From NCBI GenBank assembly GCA_903845055.1, contig CAIMWF010000114.1, forward strand, positions 1-55,605: a stretch of DNA of 55,605 bases, written 5' to 3'. The stretch is from an uncultured Bacteroidales bacterium. Lineage in GTDB: Bacteria; Bacteroidota; Bacteroidia; Bacteroidales; FEN-979. Both the position numbers and the translations under genes were made by a program. Positions 24,133 to 31,519 of this stretch are shown in pieces (the stretch's first letter is position 1; every line of letters starts with the position of its first letter). Below the pieces are notes generated by a model. That model did not search any database. It saw only the letters and a program-made list of their open reading frames with translations, and was not told the DNA's origin.

Positions 24133-27100
24133 CTATTTCTGAATTACAAGTTTCCGGGTAATCTCCCCGGTGCCGTTTGAAATCCTTACGATGTAAGCCC
24201 CCTGGGGCAGGATACCCGCATCGATTTTTTCACGCGTCAACCCGGTGACCCGGACATCGGTAACCGAAAAAACAGGTTCCCCTGAAGCGTTCATGACGGT
24301 GATCATGAGCTTTTCAGGTTTTTCCGACCTGATCTCGAGCGTAACCAGGCCGCCGGAAGGGTTCGGGTAGATGTTCAGGCTGACACCGGTCATCTCATTG
24401 ATCCCGCCGCATACCTTGAAGGATACGGAAACAGAATCCTTGCCCGTACAACCGTTGTTATCCGTCACCATGACCTTGAAAAGCCTTGTGTGAAGCCCGG
24501 TCCCTGTCGAATCGACATGGATGGTGGGGGTTGTCTGGTTGGATGGCAGCCAGAGGTAGCTGGCAGCATTCGGCGTAGTGGCGCTGAGCAATACCGTCTT
24601 ATTCGCGCAGACCGAGGTATCCTTGCCGAGATCAACCTGGGGCAGCGCATGGATGGTAAGCAGGAGGCTGTCGGCAGCCGCGGGACAGGAAGAGGCTCCT
24701 GTGGCAGTTACCCTGAGTTTGACAGAACCCTGCAGTTTGTCCTGTGTCCCGGGGGAATAGACAGGGTGGATGATGCCCGCCTGGTCGAAGGTGCCGTCGC
24801 CTGCCGTGCTCCATGCAAGGGCCGTGTAATTGGCGGCGGAAGAGGCGCCTATTTCGAAGGTGCTTCCCATGCAGATGGAATGGTTGCCACCCGTTGAAAC
24901 CGCAGGTACACGGGCGATCATCAGGGTCATGGTATTGGTGGTATCGATGCCGTTCTGGCCATAGGCGGCAAGGGTAAGATGAACAGTTCCTGCCGTAATG
25001 TCGGCTGAACCCGGGGTATATACCGGATTCAAAATGGCCGGGTTGCTGAAATTACCGGTTCCGCTGGTTGACCAGTGCAGCGAATCATAACTTTCGGCCA
25101 TTCCATGCAGCTGGTAAGTCCCGGTTTCGCAGATTTCGGCATCACCGCCCGCACTGACCGTCGTTTTATACTGGGGGGGAAAAACGATAAAATCGGTCCA
25201 TGCGGCATCAAACCCCCCGGCCACCGTGGCGTCCTTTTCATAAACCCATTTGAAGGTATGTGGACCCGCAAGGACAGGGAAGGCCACGCGCCTGAACATG
25301 GAATCGGTGACATTCGAATAGAGACCGACCATGTTATTGTCGATGTAAAATTTCAGCTTGTCCATGAAGGGCTGGCAGGAGACATATTTGAAAAACGAGA
25401 TGCTGTCGTCGATCGATACGTTGTAATTGATGTAAATGCCCGATGATTCGCTGTTGCCGATCACTCCCGACCTGGCGGAATAGTTCTTTTCATATTTCCT
25501 CGCCGGGTCGATGGTCCATGGTTTGGCAGTATTGGTGAACTGCCAGGCGAATTTTGTGAAATTGCCTGTCTCCCAGTCTTCGACGATCAGCCCGATCTTC
25601 GCGTTGAAATATTTGTCGGTCGTCCGGTATTTTGAAGTGGCCACATTGTGGAACCGGGCAACGGAACCGATAGCGGCCCCGCTGTTGACCGTGACGGGAA
25701 AGGAGGCCATCACGGTTTCGCCGGCATGAAGGGTCCCGATATTCAGCGTCGGCGCCCCGATGGTCACATAGGAGTTCTGGCAGCTCAGATGGCTGATGAC
25801 ATTTTCGGCATTCCAGATCCCGTTGTTCTTTGTTTCAATGAGGATGGTCGCCTGTTCGCCCGGATCAAGACGGCCGTTGTTGTTCCCGCCAGGAAGGGGG
25901 TCGGAGATGGTCATGGAAAGAATGCTCACGTCGGGGGCATGCGAGACCAACTGGAAGGTGCTCCAGGTTGTGCTATCCTTCTGGTCGACCGCCTTTACGG
26001 TAAAGGTGACCAGGACATTGTTCGCGATGGAATCATTGACTTTGAATTTATAGCCGTCGGTTACCATTTTTTCCTGGCCGATCTCAAAATGGCCATAACT
26101 ACGGATCGAATCGAGCACGGTGATATATGGATTGTCGCACGAAAGCGTCACCTTCACACTGTCGGCCGTGGCAGTACCGACATTCTTCATTTTGAGGGTC
26201 AGAAGTTCGGTTTCACCATAATCCATCAGCCCGTTCCCATTCCCGTAAGTGACGTCGTTCAGGATATTTCCCGAAAGTGCGATGGAGGCTGCAGGGATCT
26301 GGATGTCAATCGGGGATACATAAGTGAGACAGTGTCCCGAGCGGGTATCGGTCCAGCATGGGTAGGTTTTACCACCATATGCGCTGATGGCCAGGTAGTC
26401 TCCCATGTATTTGGCCGCCATTTGCGGGATAGGCGACGGGGTAAAGGTAACATCGCTCACCTTCATGTCCTGGAAGGTGGTTCCGCCATCCGTCGACCAG
26501 GCCATCCAGGCCTCGGCTTCGGTTGAAAGGCAGTTGCGGTTGTCATAAAATACAACACTCACAAACCCGGTCGCCTGGTCGCAGGTGATCCAGGGCAGGT
26601 AATGATGCTTGCCGGCTGTTGAATCGCTGTTGATGCGCATGGGGGCTGACCAGGTATCCCCTTTGTTGGTGGATTTGATCAGGTAGGAAGAACTTCCGGT
26701 TCCGGTGTTGATCCCGGGAACGCCGGTGTTGGTCCAGACGATGTAGATCGTGCCGCGGTATGGACTGTTGCTGAGGTCAACCGCCATCGAAGGAAAAGAA
26801 TTTGTGCGCATGTTCTGACTCACACCGACGGTGCGGATCCCCTTTAAATTGTTGATGGCCCTGAAAGCAGTCGACCAGGTGGAGCCGCCATCCAGCGATT
26901 TTGAAAAGCCAATGGCCTTTTCGTCCCCCGGCCAGTTGTCATAAACCGCCCAGGCGGCATAGGCTTCACCATCGGGACCACCTTTGAAGTTGATGCCCTG
27001 GTTGTGGCTGCCGGCATTGGTGCCGGCACTGATGCTCACTGCCGACGACCAGGAAGCACCGCCGTTGACCGATCGTGAAACACTGATGTTGTTGTTGACC

Positions 27101-27783
27101 ATCCACCCGTCGTACAGGTAGCCTTTATAGGGACTTGCCGGACCGATATCGACCCACAGGTGGTTTTTGTCAAGGAGGTTCAGGACGGTTCCTGATGCCA
27201 CTTTTTTCACGGTCCATGTTGCACCGTTGTCATCTGAGTAGGAGACACTCTGCCCGTTTGCAGCATCGATATAGCCTACGAACCAGCGGCCGTTCAGGTC
27301 GATTACCGCGGCAGGATCCCCTGAATTAGCGCCACCGGCTCCTTCAACAGTTCCCGACCAAGTACCACCGGCATCGAGGGTTTTCAGCGCATCGGCACCC
27401 TTAACCGTTCCATTGCTGGGTTGCGGCGTGGAGTTGTTCGAGTTGAGGAGCATGTCAGGCCCGTTGGGATTGATAACGATCGAATTTTCACTCTGGGTCG
27501 TGTTCGATGGTTCGTTCGTCACCGGGATGTCTGGAGAATCAACCACGGAGGCACCGCGAAGCAACAACCTGCTTCCGGTATAACGGGCCGGCGGTATCGG
27601 GGCAAAGGGTTCAACGGGAACCAGCCCGAGCCTCGCACATTTCTGCCAGTATCCCATGTTGTCGATCCTTGTATCCACCTTGTAACCAGGCGGGAATGCG
27701 GCATTGTTATCCTGTGCGTTTACGGAGGTAATAGCCATCAGAAATATCATTCCTGACAACAGACAGCGTATGTTTCGTTTCAT
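24133..27783 (-). CDS. T9SS-exported Asp-box (BNR) beta-propeller protein with type-A sorting domain
   Basis: A 1216-residue secreted protein. Start at 27783 opens a signal peptide (MKRNIRCLLSGMIFLMAITSVNAQ) and follows a TAACTTTG box; the 32 residues upstream in frame are not signal-like. Five Asp-box motifs lie at about residues 180-435 (SDDNGATW, VNGGASW, LDGGSTW, NKGDTW, TDGGTTF), implying a sialidase-like propeller. CARDB-like Ig segments follow (about 510-710), then a MAM-like jelly roll (about 720-880), then three PKD-like repeats (890-1120) of the same type as in the type-B cargo at 42561. The end (LNIYPNPSGGLVTLEI through RKLVIQK) is a T9SS type-A sorting domain. Sialidase catalytic residues were not identified, so hydrolase activity is doubtful. 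It precedes a GH27 gene by 26 bp. Confidence 0.88.
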   Translation of the reverse strand: MKRNIRCLLSGMIFLMAITSVNAQDNNAAFPPGYKVDTRIDNMGYWQKCARLGLVPVEPFAPIPPARYTGSRLLLRGASVVDSPDIPVTNEPSNTTQSENSIVINPNGPDMLLNSNNSTPQPSNGTVKGADALKTLDAGGTWSGTVEGAGGANSGDPAAVIDLNGRWFVGYIDAANGQSVSYSDDNGATWTVKKVASGTVLNLLDKNHLWVDIGPASPYKGYLYDGWMVNNNISVSRSVNGGASWSSAVSISAGTNAGSHNQGINFKGGPDGEAYAAWAVYDNWPGDEKAIGFSKSLDGGSTWSTAFRAINNLKGIRTVGVSQNMRTNSFPSMAVDLSNSPYRGTIYIVWTNTGVPGINTGTGSSSYLIKSTNKGDTWSAPMRINSDSTAGKHHYLPWITCDQATGFVSVVFYDNRNCLSTEAEAWMAWSTDGGTTFQDMKVSDVTFTPSPIPQMAAKYMGDYLAISAYGGKTYPCWTDTRSGHCLTYVSPIDIQIPAASIALSGNILNDVTYGNGNGLMDYGETELLTLKMKNVGTATADSVKVTLSCDNPYITVLDSIRSYGHFEIGQEKMVTDGYKFKVNDSIANNVLVTFTVKAVDQKDSTTWSTFQLVSHAPDVSILSMTISDPLPGGNNNGRLDPGEQATILIETKNNGIWNAENVISHLSCQNSYVTIGAPTLNIGTLHAGETVMASFPVTVNSGAAIGSVARFHNVATSKYRTTDKYFNAKIGLIVEDWETGNFTKFAWQFTNTAKPWTIDPARKYEKNYSARSGVIGNSESSGIYINYNVSIDDSISFFKYVSCQPFMDKLKFYIDNNMVGLYSNVTDSMFRRVAFPVLAGPHTFKWVYEKDATVAGGFDAAWTDFIVFPPQYKTTVSAGGDAEICETGTYQLHGMAESYDSLHWSTSGTGNFSNPAILNPVYTPGSADITAGTVHLTLAAYGQNGIDTTNTMTLMIARVPAVSTGGNHSICMGSTFEIGASSAANYTALAWSTAGDGTFDQAGIIHPVYSPGTQDKLQGSVKLRVTATGASSCPAAADSLLLTIHALPQVDLGKDTSVCANKTVLLSATTPNAASYLWLPSNQTTPTIHVDSTGTGLHTRLFKVMVTDNNGCTGKDSVSVSFKVCGGINEMTGVSLNIYPNPSGGLVTLEIRSEKPEKLMITVMNASGEPVFSVTDVRVTGLTREKIDAGILPQGAYIVRISNGTGEITRKLVIQK

Positions 27784-27813
27784 CTGGGTGTGGTTAATGG
27801 GGATTTTACTACA

Positions 27814-27821
27814 CAAAGTTA
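27814..27821 (-). promoter_or_regulatory. -7 box for the BNR protein gene (TAACTTTG)
   Basis: Minus-strand TAACTTTG, a perfect TAnnTTTG match, 30 bp before the chosen start at 27783. It lies inside the longer ORF that begins at 27879, which argues for the shorter start. No -33 match seen. Confidence 0.45.
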
Positions 27822-27974
27822 AGTATTTATCCTCCGGTCGACCCTGAGTCCGGCACAATTTCAGGAATTTTTGCAACAAATCGCATGATGACCTAGATGT
27901 TAGTTATTCATTCACTTTAAAGCCGGCAGGCCTATCCGTTTTTCATTATTTATCTGCATGAATAAAAAATATGT

Positions 27975-27982
27975 TATTTTTG
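27975..27982 (+). promoter_or_regulatory. -7 box for the HYC_CC_PP-like gene (TATTTTTG)
   Basis: TATTTTTG followed by C, a perfect TAnnTTTG match, 14 bp before ATG 27997. It falls within the first codons of the longer reading frame that begins at 27958, so that upstream ATG would not be on the transcript. Confidence 0.55.
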
Positions 27983-27996
27983 CAATAGCAAAATAT

Positions 27997-28470
27997 ATGG
28001 AAACAGTCAGGCGCATCGGTTCAGTCGTATTATTGCTGGTATTCCTCTTCGGGATTAGCGGCATTTCCATTTTTCACCATACCTGTACAAGCAGCAACCT
28101 GGACCGGGTGACGCTGTATGCGGACATTTTTCATGAAGCACCGCCCTCCTGTTGCGCCGACGAAGCCGGTGACCCGGTTGCCCCATCCTTTTCAGGTGTA
28201 AACACGGCCATTGATGCAACGCCATGCTGCAGGAATGTCAATGCTTTCCTGGTACTTCACATTGTTTCAAACCAGTTTTCAAGGTCACTGCAGGTAGTCA
28301 GCGTCCCGGTTGTTGCCTTCTGTTTTTCAGATTTATCCGTCAAGTCAACATGCGATCCGTTTCAGATTGCAAGCGGCCGGTTCCAGTTCCATTCACCACC
28401 TCTGGCAGGCCGGCAACTGGTTCATTTCCTCCACCAGATCAAGATCCCATCGCTCCCTGACTATGCCTGA
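27997..28470 (+). CDS. Small Cys-rich exported protein, HYC_CC_PP-like
   Basis: A 157-residue exported protein. An in-frame ATG at 27958 is rejected because a -7 box lies between it and 27997. A hydrophobic N-terminal segment (about 8-25) is followed by HHTC (27-30), PPSCC (Cys52-Cys53), a second CC about 20 residues later, and a C-terminal PPLAGRQL followed by a hydrophobic/basic helix. This order (H..C, CC, PP near the end) matches the small secreted HYC_CC_PP proteins of Bacteroidetes, here with HHTC replacing HYC. The Cys/His spacing suggests metal binding, and the next two genes are a TonB receptor with a CC pair and a secreted HMA protein. The function is not established in the literature I know. 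Confidence 0.72.
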   Translation: METVRRIGSVVLLLVFLFGISGISIFHHTCTSSNLDRVTLYADIFHEAPPSCCADEAGDPVAPSFSGVNTAIDATPCCRNVNAFLVLHIVSNQFSRSLQVVSVPVVAFCFSDLSVKSTCDPFQIASGRFQFHSPPLAGRQLVHFLHQIKIPSLPDYA

Positions 28471-28552
28471 TCAGGGATTCCCTGCACCGTGCATGCTGCC
28501 GGCGGGGTATTATTTCCAATAATTATTTCATTAACTGGTTTGTTCATTGATT

Positions 28553-28566
28553 GACCCTTTCGGGTC
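28553..28566. other. GACCC hairpin between the Cys-rich gene and the TonB receptor gene
   Basis: A 5-bp stem (GACCC/GGGTC) with a 4-nt loop, followed by CCGTTGTTTTATCC. It could be a weak attenuator-like hairpin, but the stem is short and the T-run is interrupted. The rest of the 193-bp gap shows nothing I can name. Confidence 0.25.
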
Positions 28567-28663
28567 CCGTTGTTTTATCCAAGTGCTGCAGTGAAATAAA
28601 TTATGCATCATTGGGTAAAAGGGGGAACGCCGGGGATCGGCAGACCGGCAAATTCACAGGGAG

Positions 28664-30991
28664 ATGAAAATTCGACAAATTATTACAACAGCAATATTTG
28701 TAGCGGGGATCTTATTAAACCTTGCCTGCCGGGCCCAGGCGGTGAGCGGAACCGTTTCCGAAAAGAGCGCTTCCGGCCACAAGGCCGGGTTGCCCGGCGT
28801 AAATGTTTTCTGGCTCGGCACCACAAAAGGAACCTTCACCGATGCCAAAGGCAAATTCAGGATCGAACGCGACAATACCAGGGATATACGACTGGTATTC
28901 AGTTCCCTGGGGTTTAAGAAGGACACCATAACCGTTGCCAGGGACCGGACGAAGGTCGACTTCACAATGATCTCCGACAACCAGAATCTCAACGAGGTGG
29001 AGATCAAGGGCAAGCAGGATGATTCGTTCATTTCCAGGCTGCGCGCCCAGCAAACTACCGTCATTAATACCGGTGAACTGCAGCGTGCTGCATGCTGCAA
29101 CCTGGCAGAGAGTTTTGAAACAAACCCGTCGGTGGATGTTTCCTTCAGCGATGCGGTAACCGGGGCGAAACAGATCCAGATGCTGGGCCTTTCCGGAATA
29201 TACAGCCAGGTGATGACCGAAAGCATCCCCATGCTCCGCGGGCTTGCATCCACCTATGGACTGAATTATATTCCCGGTCCGTGGATGGAGTCGATCCAGG
29301 TGAGCAAGGGCGCCGCCTCGGTGGTGAACGGTTACGAATCGATCACAGGCCAGATCAACGTGGAGTACAAGAAGCCCGAACACAGCGAAAAACTCTACAT
29401 CAACCTTTTCGGGAACAGCAACCTCAGGTTTGAGGCCAATGGGAACGGGGCAGTCAAAATAAACAACAAACTCAGCACCATGCTCTTCGTGCATGTCGAT
29501 GACCAGCGTTATAAATTCGACCGGAACCACGATGGCTTCATGGATGTGCCGATGCTCACCACCTACAACATTTTCAACCGTTGGGATTATATCAACCCCG
29601 GAAAATGGGTCTCGAAATTCGGCATCAAATACCTGGATGAAAACCGCCGGGGCGGACAGATGGATTTCAATAAATCGACCTGGAACACCGACACCACCGG
29701 GATCACCAACGATGTAAAAAAATATGGGATGGGAATCCGCACGAAACGGCTGGAGGCCTTCTGGAAGAACGGGATTTTCATCCCCGATCACCCGACCAGC
29801 AGTTTCGGGCTGATCCTTTCAGGGGTTAACCATGAACAGAATGCTTTTTACGGCATCAACCAGTACTCGGGGCATGAGCGGAGCATTTACGCGAACCTTA
29901 TTTTTACAGCTGAGATCAAAAGTCCCGACCACAAGATATCGACGGGTGTAAGTTACCTGCTCGATGATTTCCGCGAAAACTATGACCAGGTGCAGCTTAT
30001 CTACCTTTACCAGGTATACCCCGACAGCAGCCTGTTCAAACTCCATGATTTCAAAAAGGTCGACTATACAAGGAACCGCACCGAACGGGTTCCCGGGGCC
30101 TTTTTTGAGTATACGTTGAATATCAAAGAGAAGTTCAGCATGATTGCAGGCGCCAGGATGGATTACAACAACCTGTATGGATGGTATTTTACCCCGAGGC
30201 TGCACATGAAATACCGGTTTGGCAAGAATTCGGTGCTCAGGGCTTCGGCTGGCAAAGGATACCGCACCCCGAATATTTTCGCCGAAAACAGCGGGATTTT
30301 CGTCAGCCAGCGGGTTGTTAATTTTGCTGATAACCTGAAACAGGAAGAGGCATGGAATTTCGGGATGAATTTTACCCAGGAATTCACCCTCTTTCATCAC
30401 AAGGCCGAGTTCAGCATTGATGCCTACCGCACCAGTTTCATCCACCAGGTGGTGGTGGATATAGACAGCCTGCCGACAGCCGCTTTTATTTACAACCTCG
30501 ATGGAAGGTCCTATTCCAACAGCATCCAGGCGCAACTAACCTTTGCGCCCGTTCACAGCCTCGGGGTGACGATGGCTTTCCGCGTAAATGATGTGATGGA
30601 GACCGAAGGAAGCAAACTCAGGACAAAACCTTTCGTCAGCCTCTACAAGGGGCTGGTTACCCTGTCGTATGCCACAAAGTGGGACAAATGGAAATTTGAT
30701 CTGACGGGGCAGCTCAATGGGCCGCAGCGCATTCCCGATACGAAGAAAATGCCGGCCAAACTCCAGCGGAGCACCTCATCACCCGCCTATTTTCAATTGC
30801 TGGCCCAGGTCACGAAAAAATTCAAATACATCGATATATATATCGGAGGTGAGAATTTGACTAATTTTACGCAATCCGATCCAATTACCGAATACTGGAA
30901 ACCCTATCATACCCATTTTGACGGTGCCATGGGTTGGGGTCCGATCCTGGGGGCGACCGTATATGCGGGGATCAGGCTGACGATTAAATAA
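28664..30991 (+). CDS. TonB-dependent receptor, copper/metal-cluster type
   Basis: A 775-residue outer-membrane receptor. It has a signal peptide, a carboxypeptidase-regulatory-like domain (about 28-105, SGTVSEKSASGHKAGLPGVNV), a plug with the unusual pair Cys144-Cys145 in QRAACCNLAESFETNPSVDV, MLGLSGIYSQVMTESIPMLRG, and a beta-barrel ending GVTVYAGIRLTIK. The AACCNLAESF plug is characteristic of receptors that neighbour HMA-domain proteins in Bacteroidetes, so a metal (perhaps copper) or metal-chelate ligand is inferred. It lies between the HYC_CC_PP-like gene and the secreted HMA gene on the same strand, with gaps of 193 and 100 bp. Confidence 0.9.
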   Translation: MKIRQIITTAIFVAGILLNLACRAQAVSGTVSEKSASGHKAGLPGVNVFWLGTTKGTFTDAKGKFRIERDNTRDIRLVFSSLGFKKDTITVARDRTKVDFTMISDNQNLNEVEIKGKQDDSFISRLRAQQTTVINTGELQRAACCNLAESFETNPSVDVSFSDAVTGAKQIQMLGLSGIYSQVMTESIPMLRGLASTYGLNYIPGPWMESIQVSKGAASVVNGYESITGQINVEYKKPEHSEKLYINLFGNSNLRFEANGNGAVKINNKLSTMLFVHVDDQRYKFDRNHDGFMDVPMLTTYNIFNRWDYINPGKWVSKFGIKYLDENRRGGQMDFNKSTWNTDTTGITNDVKKYGMGIRTKRLEAFWKNGIFIPDHPTSSFGLILSGVNHEQNAFYGINQYSGHERSIYANLIFTAEIKSPDHKISTGVSYLLDDFRENYDQVQLIYLYQVYPDSSLFKLHDFKKVDYTRNRTERVPGAFFEYTLNIKEKFSMIAGARMDYNNLYGWYFTPRLHMKYRFGKNSVLRASAGKGYRTPNIFAENSGIFVSQRVVNFADNLKQEEAWNFGMNFTQEFTLFHHKAEFSIDAYRTSFIHQVVVDIDSLPTAAFIYNLDGRSYSNSIQAQLTFAPVHSLGVTMAFRVNDVMETEGSKLRTKPFVSLYKGLVTLSYATKWDKWKFDLTGQLNGPQRIPDTKKMPAKLQRSTSSPAYFQLLAQVTKKFKYIDIYIGGENLTNFTQSDPITEYWKPYHTHFDGAMGWGPILGATVYAGIRLTIK

Positions 30992-31017
30992 TTAAAAATT
31001 AAAAATTACTAATTACG
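30984..31017. repeat. AT-rich ATTAAAAA repeat over the TonB receptor stop
   Basis: Degenerate octamer-like sequence (ATTAAATA, ATTAAAAA, TTAAAAAT, then ACTAATTACG) begins at the receptor stop codon. The ending TAATTACG resembles the ACGAATT heptamers at 53306. Confidence 0.4.
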
Positions 31018-31091
31018 GGTGAGGCATTAAAGGGGGAACCCCTTTTATTGACTTCATCTTCAGGTTAGGTAAAAAGTTAAAACCATAACAG

Positions 31092-31454
31092 ATGAAATAT
31101 TCAGTAAAAATCACAGGAGCTTTTTTGCTGCTTTTCGTATTGTCGGTTTTTGGAGCGACGGCATATTCACAGGGCAGCAAAATCGAGACGATCCAAATCA
31201 AAACCTCCGCCATGTGCAAACAATGCAAAGACCGGATCGAGAATGGCATGGCATACGAAAAGGGGGTGAAGGATGTGGTGCTCGATGTTGAAACCAAGGT
31301 GGTGACCATCAGGTATAACACCAAATCGACCACACCGGAAATATTAAGGAAAAAAATTTCCAGGCTGGGTTATGATGCCGATGAGGTGCCCTGCGACAAG
31401 GCTGCCTACGACAAGTTGCCCCCCTGCTGCAAAAAGGATGCGCCGAAGCACTGA
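31092..31454 (+). CDS. Secreted heavy-metal-associated (HMA) domain protein
   Basis: A 120-residue exported metal chaperone candidate. After a signal peptide (about 1-26) comes one ferredoxin-like HMA fold: IKTSAMCKQCKDRIE holds the metal-binding Cys42-x-x-Cys45, followed by KGVKDVVLDVETKVVTIRYN and ILRKKISRLGYDADEV. A Cys-rich tail (VPCDKAAYDKLPPCCKKD) adds three more thiols. The fold typically binds Cu(I), here presumably in the periplasm because of the signal peptide. Position right after the AACC TonB receptor supports a joint metal-handling role. It is 65 bp ahead of a GH3 gene, which seems functionally unrelated. Confidence 0.9.
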   Translation: MKYSVKITGAFLLLFVLSVFGATAYSQGSKIETIQIKTSAMCKQCKDRIENGMAYEKGVKDVVLDVETKVVTIRYNTKSTTPEILRKKISRLGYDADEVPCDKAAYDKLPPCCKKDAPKH

Positions 31455-31519
31455 TCGTTGTAACCAAAACCCCTGTACCTGATTTGAATCGTTTCGGGGG
31501 TTGCAAGTAAACCGGAGCC

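Noticed and set aside
24133-27783. Calling the Asp-box protein a sialidase
   Set aside because: Only Asp boxes are visible, which are shared by many propellers; the catalytic Arg triad and Tyr/Glu pair were not identified.
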